Shown piece after piece: positions 43,515-51,846 of a stretch of 64,000 nucleotides of DNA. The position numbers and the translations under genes are program-made. The notes under the pieces are model-generated. The model was not told where the DNA came from, ran no database searches, and saw only the letters and a program-made list of their open reading frames with translations. Position 1 is the first letter of the stretch. Each line of letters opens with the position of its first letter. Source of the DNA: Microbulbifer sp. ALW1 (GTDB lineage Bacteria > Pseudomonadota > Gammaproteobacteria > Pseudomonadales > Cellvibrionaceae); the NCBI RefSeq assembly GCF_009903625.1, contig NZ_CP047569.1, forward strand, positions 2,830,501 through 2,894,500, read 5' to 3'.

Positions 43515-44780
43515 TTAGATGTCAATTCGAATGCCCACTGCCACGAAGTCATCGATAAATTCCGGAGCGACTTCGTTGCTGCCATCGAACGCATTTTCCA
43601 TATAGATGCGTACCCGTTCGTTCCAGCGATACTGAAACCCCAGGAAATGCAGGGCCAGTTTGAATCTGTCTCCCTCTACGAGTGCCGCCTCAAATCCCGG
43701 ATCATCGGAAACCAGATAGTTATGACCGGCGTATACGGAATAGCAGTTGTCGGTACCCCAGGTGTAACTGAAAAAGGACTCGGATCCTTTGGCATCAAAA
43801 AAATTGGTGATTCCTTCCACCGAACCTGGGGGGGCCAGCTCGTTGTTTTGTGAGCGCTGGAATACAACCGCACCGTAGAAGCCCTTGGCGAACGCCTCTT
43901 TGCCGTAGTAAGCGCCGATTGCGCTGGTCCAGTCGTTACTGCTGGCATTGAAGGCAAACTGGTTGTCGATCAATACGGGTTCGTTGCCACTGGTATCGAA
44001 GATGAGTCCATTTTCGCTCTGAATGTCCAGCTTGACCCGATTGTAGGCGGCCCCTAAGAACAAACCATCGCCGATATCGGCCCGGTACACGGCAGAAATA
44101 CCGTGGCTGATACCGTATTCGCAATCTCCTGGCGGGCATATCAACACGGTATCCGGTCCGGCGATGTCTTCGACTTCAATCTCCAGATCGGCAACGTGCG
44201 AGGCATACTGCAGTGCGATCTGAAATTCACCGGCATCGAATTTCCATTTCTTTCGCCAGGACAGGGCGCTATCGGCGCGGCCGCTTCCTGTGACACCGCC
44301 GTCGGTACCCAGTGCGTAGGTCCCGCTGGCAAGGCCGCCTGAAACGTTGTACCAGTCGGTAATGTAGGTGACCTCGTAGTAAACCCCCCATTGCTTGCCG
44401 GCAATAAAGTCGCCCCATTTGGGGTGCTTGGCAAAGAGGTGGCCCTGGCGTAAGTAGATGGAGTCGCCCCTGTCGCCGGGGGCTGCCTGCTGATCCCCCT
44501 GAATGACCAGGTTTTGCGCGGAGGAGATGGCATTAACCCCCCACTCGACGTTGAATCCGGTGTCCCAGGCATCGTATGCCGGTACATTCAATCCGAAGCG
44601 GTACCGTGAGGCGCCGTTCTGCATTTGGGTGTCGCCCATGGTATTGACCATGTGCGCAGTGAAATACCCCTCCATATAGAGGGTTACCTGATTCGATTGG
44701 TAAATAGGTACTGCACCTGCGCCGGACGCCATTGCAACAAGGGATGCCGCCAACGAAGATTGCCAGGCATTTATTCTCAT
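43515..44780 (-). CDS. Outer-membrane porin-like beta-barrel protein
   Basis: A 421-residue protein with a signal peptide (cleavage near GAGA|VPIY). The mature chain alternates short amphipathic strands with aromatic girdles: VTLYMEGYFTAHMV, SRYRFGLNVPAYD, KQWGVYYEVTYITDWYNV, FQIALQYASHVADLEIEVED and ENAFDGSNEVAPEFIDDFVAVGIRID at the end. This fits a Gram-negative general/specific porin of about 16 strands. It lacks the terminal Phe common in such barrels and ends in Ile. A cysteine pair (ICPPGDC) lies in a probable loop. Solute unknown. Single gene with a long leader. Confidence 0.68.
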   Translation of the reverse strand: MRINAWQSSLAASLVAMASGAGAVPIYQSNQVTLYMEGYFTAHMVNTMGDTQMQNGASRYRFGLNVPAYDAWDTGFNVEWGVNAISSAQNLVIQGDQQAAPGDRGDSIYLRQGHLFAKHPKWGDFIAGKQWGVYYEVTYITDWYNVSGGLASGTYALGTDGGVTGSGRADSALSWRKKWKFDAGEFQIALQYASHVADLEIEVEDIAGPDTVLICPPGDCEYGISHGISAVYRADIGDGLFLGAAYNRVKLDIQSENGLIFDTSGNEPVLIDNQFAFNASSNDWTSAIGAYYGKEAFAKGFYGAVVFQRSQNNELAPPGSVEGITNFFDAKGSESFFSYTWGTDNCYSVYAGHNYLVSDDPGFEAALVEGDRFKLALHFLGFQYRWNERVRIYMENAFDGSNEVAPEFIDDFVAVGIRIDI

Positions 44781-45079
44781 GCTCAGATCTCTCGTCTGTC
44801 CTCTTCAATGGCCCTGTACAGCACCAGAGCCATTGAGCCGTTTTTGGCTCTTTTGCAAAAGTAGTCCAGTTGGCTGAAGAGACCCTCGGGAATCGGTACA
44901 CTGGGAATAATTGGCAGTGGCTACATTTTTTTCGTCGAAAATTACGCAGCAAGTGTGATGGAGTCTATTTTGACTCCTGTTGGAAAAATTTTGTGGCCAC
45001 CCTGTAAGCGGTTGGATAGAAAGAAATCGATTTGCAAAATCGGACCTCGGAAACCAGATCACAGAAGGGGAGCAATACC

Positions 45080-45697
45080 TTGGCAGAAAGCAACTCTCTC
45101 AGTCGTCGTATGTTTGGATTAACCGTTCGTAAAAATGCGCACCCGGATATACGCAAATTACGTCGCGAGGCGGGAGATGCAAGCCTGCACGGGAACAAGT
45201 TCTGGAAGAGTTCCTGCCTGACCATGGACTACCTGAAAAAGCATCCCCTGAAGAAAGGGGCCAGAGTGCTGGACTTGGGGTGCGGCTGGGGACTCGGCGG
45301 GATTTTCTGTGCCAAAGAGTTTGATGCCCGGGTAACGTCCCTCGACGCAGATCCCAGTGTGTTTCCGTTTGCCGAGTACCATGCCGCGCTCAATGATGTC
45401 GCCATCACCACCTGGCGTTGTCGCTATGAGAAGGTCACAGAAACCGCCTTGCGTGAGTTTGATGCCATCATCGGGACCGATATCTGCTTCTGGGACAAGC
45501 TTGAAGGGCCACTCTACAATCTCACCCGGCGCGCGCTGAAGGCCGGGGTAGGGCGGGTACTGTTGGTGGATCCGGGTCGCCCGCCTTTTCGTCGCCTGGC
45601 GGAGCGGGCGGCAGAAAAGCTCGACGCGGAATACAGTGAGTGGCAGACTCAGCGCCCGATGAAGGCGACAGGCTGCATCATGTTGGCTGGCAGCTAG
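45080..45697 (+). CDS. Class I SAM methyltransferase, METTL/protein-lysine-methyltransferase-like
   Basis: A 205-residue methyltransferase. The SAM site is VLDLGCGWGLGGIFCAKEF, followed by the acidic VTSLDADPSVFPFAEYHAALN; the later IGTDICFWDKLEGPL and LLVDPGRPPFRRLAERA segments recall the family-16 lysine methyltransferases (for example ETF-beta-lysine methyltransferase). The substrate could be a protein lysine, but this is inference. The start is TTG at 45080, with AAGGGGAG seven bases upstream. The frame is open back to 45032 without support. msrA follows 64 bases later on the same strand. Confidence 0.7.
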   Translation: MAESNSLSRRMFGLTVRKNAHPDIRKLRREAGDASLHGNKFWKSSCLTMDYLKKHPLKKGARVLDLGCGWGLGGIFCAKEFDARVTSLDADPSVFPFAEYHAALNDVAITTWRCRYEKVTETALREFDAIIGTDICFWDKLEGPLYNLTRRALKAGVGRVLLVDPGRPPFRRLAERAAEKLDAEYSEWQTQRPMKATGCIMLAGS

Positions 45698-45761
45698 GTT
45701 GTTAGCCGGACCGGTGCTACTGGCCGGCAGGTACTCAGCCGGTACTTAAGAGGTATATTCC

Positions 45762-46391
45762 ATGCATTACGACAAAACCCAGATTCCCTCCGCTGACCAG
45801 GCATTACCGGGACGCGCCGAGCCCATGCCCATCAGTGGCAAGCATTTTGTCTCCGGTCACGCCATGGTGGGGCCATTTCCTGAAGGCCTGGAGCAGGCAA
45901 TCTTTGGGATGGGCTGTTTCTGGGGGGCGGAGCGCCTCTTCTGGGAAATCGATGGTGTCTATGTCACCGCGGTAGGCTATGCCGGCGGGCACACTCCAAA
46001 CCCCAATTACCGTGAAGTCTGCAGTGGCGGCACCGGCCATGCGGAAGTGGTGCTGGTGGTCTTTGACCCGCAAGTGGTGAGCTATCACGAGCTGCTGCGC
46101 CGTTTCTGGGAAGAGCATGACCCTACCCAGGGGATGCGCCAGGGCAACGATCTGGGCACCCAGTACCGCTCTTGTATTTACACCTGCACTGAAGCGCAAC
46201 TGGCTGAGGCTCGCGAATCCGAGCAGGCGTTCCAGCAGGCGCTGGGTGAGAAGGGGTTTGGTGCCATTACCACTGAGGTCTGTCCGGCACCGAAATTCTT
46301 CTATGCGGAGGAAGATCACCAGCAGTACCTGGCGAAAAACCCTGCGGGCTATTGCGGCCTTGCGGGCACGGGCGCCTGTCTGCTGCGCTAA
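45762..46391 (+). CDS. msrA: Peptide-methionine (S)-S-oxide reductase
   Basis: A 209-residue repair enzyme that reduces methionine S-sulfoxide in proteins. The catalytic Cys52 is in the GCFWGAER motif and the C-terminal resolving cysteines are Cys198 and Cys206 ([10 protein letters not shown]), as in the E. coli type. [23 protein letters not shown] and [19 protein letters not shown] are conserved. The N-terminal ~40 residues are the usual extension of the long form. It is convergent with the sulfurtransferase gene (23 bases apart). Confidence 0.95.
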   Translation: MHYDKTQIPSADQALPGRAEPMPISGKHFVSGHAMVGPFPEGLEQAIFGMGCFWGAERLFWEIDGVYVTAVGYAGGHTPNPNYREVCSGGTGHAEVVLVVFDPQVVSYHELLRRFWEEHDPTQGMRQGNDLGTQYRSCIYTCTEAQLAEARESEQAFQQALGEKGFGAITTEVCPAPKFFYAEEDHQQYLAKNPAGYCGLAGTGACLLR

Positions 46392-46414
46392 TTCTTCTTG
46401 GCAGGCCTGCGCGG

Positions 46415-47311
46415 TTAGGCGCTGGCCTGCATTTCACGCGGGTGCAGAATGTGGGCGCACCAGTCGCTCCAGCTGCCCGGGTAGAGTCGGGCTTCGCGAC
46501 TGATCAAATACAGGGAAAAGAGATTGACGCAGGCGGTGACGCCGGAGCCGCAATAACACACGATATCGTCATCCGCCGGAATGCTTTGCCAGTGTTCAAG
46601 CAGTGCAGGGCGCGATTTGGCAAACCCGTCTTCATCGGTAACGGCTTGCCAGGGCTTGTTGATGGCCCCGGGAATGTGTCCGGCAATGGGATCGATGGGT
46701 TCTTCATTTCCGAGGAACCGTTTACTGTCCCGGGCGTCGACTAGCTGCCAAGGTGGGTTATCCAGGTGCGGATAAATGTCGGCATAGTGCAGCAGCTGAT
46801 CTGCCGCTGGCGCGGGAGAAAAGTTCCCGCCAGCGCTTGCGCAGGCAGCCCCTTCTTCGACTTCCCGTTCCGCATTTTTCCAGGCCTTGAAGCCACCATT
46901 CAAAATCGCGACTTTGCTGTGCCCGAAATGACGCAGCAGCCACCAGGCGCGGGCCGCGAATGCAAAGCGCTGATCGTCATAGACCACTACCTGGGTATCG
47001 TCACTGATACCAGCAGAACGGGCAAATTCAGCAAATTGGGAGGCGGTAGGGAAGGGGTGGCGGCCACCGTAGCGCTCGCAGGGCGCAGAGAGGTCCCGGT
47101 GCAAACTGGCGTAGTGAGCGCCGGGGATATGCCCGGCGAGAAAAGCCGCTTCGCCTGCTTCGGTGTCCGCAAGATCGTAGCGGCAGTCGAGAATCACCAG
47201 GTGTCTAGCTGCACCCTGTGATTGTCCTTGTTTCTGCTCCTGAACCTGGCCGGATTCTTGCTCAAGCAGTTCGGCCAGCTCGGAGGCTTCAATCAAACCC
47301 TGATAATTCAT
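46415..47311 (-). CDS. sseA: 3-mercaptopyruvate/thiosulfate sulfurtransferase
   Basis: A 298-residue protein of two rhodanese domains. The active-site loop is CGSGVTAC with catalytic Cys254; the CGSGVTA form is typical of 3-mercaptopyruvate sulfurtransferases, whereas thiosulfate enzymes have CRKGVTA. The N-terminal domain has LDCRYDLADTEAG and HIPGAHYASLHRDLSAP. The linker near residues 18-35 is unusually Q/E/S-rich, an extra insertion. The gene is preceded by a terminator belonging to the upstream hydrolase gene and has its own promoter region. Confidence 0.88.
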   Translation of the reverse strand: MNYQGLIEASELAELLEQESGQVQEQKQGQSQGAARHLVILDCRYDLADTEAGEAAFLAGHIPGAHYASLHRDLSAPCERYGGRHPFPTASQFAEFARSAGISDDTQVVVYDDQRFAFAARAWWLLRHFGHSKVAILNGGFKAWKNAEREVEEGAACASAGGNFSPAPAADQLLHYADIYPHLDNPPWQLVDARDSKRFLGNEEPIDPIAGHIPGAINKPWQAVTDEDGFAKSRPALLEHWQSIPADDDIVCYCGSGVTACVNLFSLYLISREARLYPGSWSDWCAHILHPREMQASA

Positions 47312-47396
47312 AGCTACCGCTTTTATAGTCGTTATAGGGCCAAATTAAGCCCCTGCGAGGGTTTTGTCCAGCGTCAGAACGATTATCTCCGGGGAG

Positions 47397-47442
47397 AAAA
47401 AACCGGATCGAATATGGCGCTGAAACCCCGTGCGATCCGGTT
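47397..47442 (-). terminator. Terminator of the TAP-like hydrolase gene
   Basis: Perfect 10-bp arms, AACCGGATCG (47401-47410) and CGATCCGGTT (47433-47442) on the plus strand, separated by 22 bases. Reading the minus strand the stem ends in a run of six T. It lies 55 bases past the stop of the hydrolase gene. Confidence 0.8.
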
Positions 47443-47496
47443 AAATTGTGCACGCAAAACGGATGGTAGCCTGGTTTATTTCGGTCATTTCACGAT

Positions 47497-49266
47497 TCAG
47501 CGAGATTCGGAGTAACGGCTGCCGGCCGGTGCTTCCCGGTGCCTTTGCTCTTTCGTTGGCTCCTCCGCTGCCGGCTCTACCGTTTCCGCACTGGAGGCAC
47601 TTGTCTGCTGCGCACTATTGGCTGCGGGCACGTCGTTGCTGTCTTTACCATCTGCGGCCTTGCCACTGTCGTCGCGCGCCTGTTCCGCTTCCATTTCTGC
47701 AATCTTGCGCTCCAGTTCCGCCTGCCGGGCCAGCTCGTCTTTGCGGCAGCTTGCTGCCGTCTCCGCAACCGGCGCGTCAGGCTGATCGAGGAATTGGGCA
47801 GCGGCCTCCTCGGCACAGTCGCTGGCTGAAATGACATCGTGGGCAAGGTGCGGGAACAGCAGCCACTGGTGGTTGGGGAGCTTTTTGCGCGCCTGGTCGG
47901 CGTCGCTGGCCGCGAGTACCGGGTCCAGGCCGCCGTGCATTACCAGGGTTGGCACCGGAGTTTTGATTGCGCGGGATTCCAGCAGTGGGGCGGAGGGGAT
48001 GGCCCAGATACGGCATTGCATCTGCATCATGTCGATATCGGAGCGTACCGAGCCGCCAAGAATGCCGCTGGTGGCGGCGGACTGACGCGCGAGGTCGAAG
48101 TCTACAAACGGTGCTTCTTCGTAACAGAAATGGCTGATGCCCGCGGCATCGCCAAAATTGGGGTCCAGCACCAGTCCCATAAAACTGACAATGGCGGGCT
48201 TCAGCAGTTGGGCCTGCTCCGATTCCAGCTCCTCGATGATTGCGGGGAATTCCTTGTAAAAACTTTCGTTGTAAAGGGCCTGGAAGAGTACCCGCAGTAG
48301 CCGTTGGCCGGTAAGTACAAACGGGTATTGTTCGCCCGGATGAATGTTTCCGGTTTTCACCGTCAATGGGGTTTCATCCAGCTTTTCGACCAGGCTTTCC
48401 AGTCGTCGTTGCAGATCCGGGTACTGCTTGTTGCACTTGCTGTCCTGGCTGCAGTAATTGATGCCGCGCTGGTAGGCGGTAATCACGTCCTGGGGTAATT
48501 GCTGCGCATAGATGATATTGGGGAAGACCGCGCTGTTGAGGACCATGGCGCGCACCGAGTTTGGGAATTCCCGGGCAATGGTCAGGGCGTAACGGCTGGC
48601 ATAGGACACGCCGTAGAGGTTCAGCTTGGGAACACCGAGGGCCTGGCGCAACGCCTCAATATCCCGAGCCACCGCAGTGCTGTTGTACTGAGCGAGATCG
48701 GCCGTTTCTGTCAGGCGGCTGTAGCAACGCTCAATGCTAAAGGTGAACACCCGCGCCTCCTCATCGGCGCTCAGGCTGCGGGAAAAAGCCAGCTCGGCAT
48801 CTTTGATAAATTCACTGCAAGCCAGTTTGGGCTGCGCCATGCCGGTACCGCGGGGATCGATCACAATGAGATCGCGACCAACCTCTACCGACATACCGGC
48901 GTAGTTGAACCACAGCCAGTCGCTGGCATTTTCCGGTTCCAGCCCCATGCTGGCGCCGGGGCCGCCAGCGCCCAGGTGGAGCAGGGGCTCTTTATCCGGG
49001 TCGGAGATCTGAGCGAAGAAGCGCACCACCGGGAACTGGATTTTGCGCCCCGCCGGCTCGGCGTGATTCTCCGGTACCTCCATCATGTAGCACTGGGTGG
49101 TAGGCCAACTGGCCTCCGCTTCAAACCAGCAGGGCTTGGGAATCAGGCGGTTAGGGTTGGTTACCGAGGTTTCCTCTTTGGGCGCGCAGCCCGCACTTAA
49201 TGCCACGGCTGAAAGGCCGAACAAGAGGCACAGTAAACGGAAAAGGGCAGTAAAGCGTGGGGGCAT
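47497..49266 (-). CDS. Alpha/beta-hydrolase lipoprotein, TAP/prolyl-aminopeptidase-like
   Basis: A 589-residue exported hydrolase. The signal peptide ends with LSAGC (lipobox, Cys about 27). The alpha/beta-hydrolase fold shows LLHLGAGGPGAS (oxyanion), VIDPRGTGMAQP and the nucleophile elbow GVSYASRYA, then the TAP-like C-terminal part with PTLVMHGGLDPVLA (Asp) and FPHLAHDV (His). Such proteins are tripeptidyl or proline-releasing aminopeptidases. The last ~80 residues are a low-complexity, E/A/S-rich coil (RQAELERKIAEMEAEQ) not found in standard members. Peptide processing in the periplasm is the best inference. Confidence 0.8.
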   Translation of the reverse strand: MPPRFTALFRLLCLLFGLSAVALSAGCAPKEETSVTNPNRLIPKPCWFEAEASWPTTQCYMMEVPENHAEPAGRKIQFPVVRFFAQISDPDKEPLLHLGAGGPGASMGLEPENASDWLWFNYAGMSVEVGRDLIVIDPRGTGMAQPKLACSEFIKDAELAFSRSLSADEEARVFTFSIERCYSRLTETADLAQYNSTAVARDIEALRQALGVPKLNLYGVSYASRYALTIAREFPNSVRAMVLNSAVFPNIIYAQQLPQDVITAYQRGINYCSQDSKCNKQYPDLQRRLESLVEKLDETPLTVKTGNIHPGEQYPFVLTGQRLLRVLFQALYNESFYKEFPAIIEELESEQAQLLKPAIVSFMGLVLDPNFGDAAGISHFCYEEAPFVDFDLARQSAATSGILGGSVRSDIDMMQMQCRIWAIPSAPLLESRAIKTPVPTLVMHGGLDPVLAASDADQARKKLPNHQWLLFPHLAHDVISASDCAEEAAAQFLDQPDAPVAETAASCRKDELARQAELERKIAEMEAEQARDDSGKAADGKDSNDVPAANSAQQTSASSAETVEPAAEEPTKEQRHREAPAGSRYSESR

Positions 49267-49290
49267 ACGGATAGGTGCCTGAATTGGAAA

Positions 49291-49908
49291 TCAGTTGGGG
49301 CGCATTCGGGCGATTGGTGCCGACAGGTTCCAGCGCAGGGCCGCCAGGCGGATGCTCAGGGTAACCAGAACTGCGATGGCAACCACGGCCTCACCGGGGA
49401 GCGCCGGTATGTCGTCCAGTATCACCAGTGCGGCGGCGCCACTCAAGGCGGCAGTTGCATAAATTTCCCGCCGCAGCAGCAGGGGAATATCGCCACAGAG
49501 AATGTCGCGGATCAGGCCGCCGAAGGTGCCGGTCATTACGCCCATGACAATGGCGATGGCCGGTGAGTGCCCGAGGTCGAGGACTTTCTGAGTGCCGATG
49601 ACCACAAACACGGCAAGCCCCGCGGCGTCGGCAATCATCAACAGGCGCATGGGCACCTGTAGGTAGCGGATCAGGTAAAAGCTGATAACCCCGGTGGCTA
49701 CGGCGATCCACAGGTAGTAGCTGTCCGAGAGCCAGAATACGGGGACGTTGAGGATCATATCCCGGGTAGTGCCGCCGCCGGTGGCAGTAACACAGGCCAG
49801 AACCACCGCGCCAAACAGGTCCATCTGCTTGTGGCCAGCGGCCAGCACGCCAGTAAAGGCGAAGACGACGATGCCGATGAGGTCGCACCAGTACAGCAGT
49901 TGTTCCAT
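49291..49908 (-). CDS. TRIC-type (UPF0126/YicG) membrane channel protein
   Basis: A 205-residue protein with seven membrane helices built from two repeats of the UPF0126 unit. Glycine-rich kinks are visible in both halves: TATGGGTTRDMIL and MTGTFGGLIRDILCGDIPLLLRREIYA. The fold is that of prokaryotic TRIC channels, which form trimers conducting monovalent cations, though a physiological role in bacteria is not settled. It ends 25 bases before the hydrolase gene starts, so both may share a transcript. A structured intergenic element lies upstream. Confidence 0.88.
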   Translation of the reverse strand: MEQLLYWCDLIGIVVFAFTGVLAAGHKQMDLFGAVVLACVTATGGGTTRDMILNVPVFWLSDSYYLWIAVATGVISFYLIRYLQVPMRLLMIADAAGLAVFVVIGTQKVLDLGHSPAIAIVMGVMTGTFGGLIRDILCGDIPLLLRREIYATAALSGAAALVILDDIPALPGEAVVAIAVLVTLSIRLAALRWNLSAPIARMRPN

Positions 49909-49941
49909 GACGCCCGGCTCTTTAAGGCTGATCTGAGAATG

Positions 49942-49963
49942 CTGGTTCCTGCGCAGGAACCAG
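49942..49963. repeat. Perfect 22-bp palindrome
   Basis: Two 11-base arms, CTGGTTCCTGC and its exact complement, with no spacer. Without a T run it is not a standard terminator. It stands 28 bases from the larger folded element at 49992. Confidence 0.8.
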
Positions 49964-49991
49964 GTTCGAAGGAGCCGATGTCGGGTGCAGA

Positions 49992-50063
49992 CTTGTGAGA
50001 CCTTCCGCGAGAGGGACCTCGCGGAAGAGCCCCCATGGATGGGTTTACGGCGTGTCTCACAAG
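49992..50063 (+). repeat. Structured intergenic element, copy 1 (three-way-junction type)
   Basis: Closing stem CTTGTGAGAC (49992-50001)/GTCTCACAAG (50054-50063). Inside it, hairpin CTTCCGCGAG (50002-50011)/CTCGCGGAAG (50018-50027) with loop AGGGAC, linker AGC (50028-50030), and short hairpin CCCAT/ATGGG (50032-50043), followed by TTTACGGCG. The same order of parts occurs at 57827-57920. A further hairpin, CCCGG/CCGGG (50070-50093), follows. Confidence 0.7.
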
Positions 50064-50159
50064 GCTGTACCCGGCAGCGGTTCCGCCACCGGGCAATCTG
50101 GAAAGAGTGCCCCGGTCAGTGGGGCATTATGGAGATTCTCTGAGGTTCGGTACAGTTTC

Positions 50160-51347
50160 TCAGAAAAACGCCTGCAACCCGGTCTGTGCCCGCCCCAGAA
50201 TCAGCGCGTGTACATCGTGGGTGCCTTCGTAGGTATTGACCGCCTCCAGGTTCATGGCATGGCGAATTACGTGGAATTCGTCGGCGATACCGTTACCGCC
50301 GTGCATATCCCGGGCGGTACGGGCAATGTCCAGCGCCTTACCGCAGTTGTTGCGTTTCACCAGCGAGATCATAGTGGGATCGAAGCTGTTTTTCTGCTCG
50401 TCCATCAGGCGACCGACGCGCAGTGACGCCTGCAGGCCAAGGGTGATCTCGGTTTGCATATCCGCCAGCTTTTTCTGGAACAGCTGAGTCTGGGCCAGGG
50501 GTTTGTTGAACTGTTTGCGATCGAGGCCGTACTGGCGCGCCGCATGCCAGCAAAATTCTGCCGCTCCCATGGCGCCCCATGAAATACCGTAGCGGGCGCG
50601 GTTAAGGCAGCCGAAGGGCCCGCTCAGACCTTTGATATGCGGGAAGCGGTTTTCGTCGGGAACGAAAACGTTGTCCATCACGATTTCACCGGTGATGGAT
50701 GCGCGCAGGGAGAATTTTCCCTCGATTTTCGGTGCGCTCAGGCCTTCCATGCCTTTCTCCAGCACGAAACCGCGGATATCGCCCTCATCATCTTTGCCCC
50801 AGACCACAAATACATCCGCGATCGGGCTATTGGTGATCCACATTTTGGCGCCGCTCAGGCGGTAGCCACCGTCCACTTTTTTAGCCCGGGTTTTCATACC
50901 GCCGGGATCGGAGCCCGCGTCCGGCTCGGTCAGGCCAAAGCAGCCGACCCACTCGCCGCTGGCGAGTTTGGGCAGGTACTTTTGCTTCTGCTCTTCGCTG
51001 CCATAGGCGTAGATTGGGTGCATCACCAGGCTGGATTGCACACTCATGGCGGAGCGGTAACCGGAATCGACACGCTCAACTTCCCGTGCAACCAGACCAT
51101 AAGAGACATAGTTGAGGCCGGCGCAGTCGTAGCCTTCAATGGTGGAGCCCAACAGGCCCAGTGCGCCCATCTCGCTCATGATGTCGCGGTCAAAAATTTC
51201 GTGGCGGTTTGCCTCAAGTACCCGCGGCATCAACTTGGACTGGCAATATTCCCGCGCCGTATCGCGGATCATGCGCTCTTCGTCGCTCAGCTGGCGATCC
51301 AGCAGGAGGATATCGTCCCAATGTGCCAAAGGTTGGTTTTTGCTCAT
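50160..51347 (-). CDS. gcdH: Glutaryl-CoA dehydrogenase
   Basis: A 395-residue acyl-CoA dehydrogenase of the glutaryl-CoA type, which oxidises and decarboxylates glutaryl-CoA to crotonyl-CoA in lysine and tryptophan breakdown. Distinctive segments: [52 protein letters not shown] and the catalytic Glu374 in [20 protein letters not shown]. The RASITG segment separates this family from other dehydrogenases. No CoA-transferase or LysR regulator lies beside it, unlike many gcdH loci. Confidence 0.92.
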   Translation of the reverse strand: MSKNQPLAHWDDILLLDRQLSDEERMIRDTAREYCQSKLMPRVLEANRHEIFDRDIMSEMGALGLLGSTIEGYDCAGLNYVSYGLVAREVERVDSGYRSAMSVQSSLVMHPIYAYGSEEQKQKYLPKLASGEWVGCFGLTEPDAGSDPGGMKTRAKKVDGGYRLSGAKMWITNSPIADVFVVWGKDDEGDIRGFVLEKGMEGLSAPKIEGKFSLRASITGEIVMDNVFVPDENRFPHIKGLSGPFGCLNRARYGISWGAMGAAEFCWHAARQYGLDRKQFNKPLAQTQLFQKKLADMQTEITLGLQASLRVGRLMDEQKNSFDPTMISLVKRNNCGKALDIARTARDMHGGNGIADEFHVIRHAMNLEAVNTYEGTHDVHALILGRAQTGLQAFF

Positions 51348-51846
51348 GGTTTGGGTCCGTGCAGAGATATGTGGTTCTGGTCAGTGGGGCCGCTGATGCC
51401 ATCTTTCTGTTTGCTGTTTGTTCAGCGATTCTGGTAATGCCCGGTCATTGTTATACCGAGTGACCCTGCCTGAGCGTTTCGGGCTTCCATCGCATGCGCG
51501 TGGCAGGGAAGAACAGCGGCCGGTGCTTTGATCCTTCTTTTATAGCGTCGAAGGCAGTAAATGGAGTGCATCACCGCCCACTTGTTAGGATCTCCGGTCA
51601 TGATAGCGAACATCAAAGCGAGCTTCACGTTTTGTGATCACTTTTTTGGGGGCGATTCCAGTGGAATATTCCGTTTGCGCGGAGGTTAAGCCGGATCCTG
51701 CCGGCGGAAGGCGCAAGTTGGCGTGACAACCGCTGCTTGGTGGGTACTTTCGTCCCACTTCACGGGTAAACAAACGTAAATCGCCTTGGCGGGTGAATTA
51801 GAAGTTTCGATAATGAAAATAAATGCTGTTAGATCAAAATAGTTTT
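51348..51846. other. ~500-base intergenic region upstream of the RND operon
   Basis: No supported gene. It contains the promoters of gcdH (minus) and the efflux operon (plus). A short palindrome GTGATCAC near 51633 is flanked by T/A-rich bases and might be an operator; I cannot assign a regulator. No TetR or MarR gene is adjacent. Confidence 0.4.

Noticed and set aside
49965..49980. Bases resembling a tRNA T-arm (GGTTCGAAG)
   Set aside because: No acceptor stem, anticodon arm or CCA can be drawn around it.
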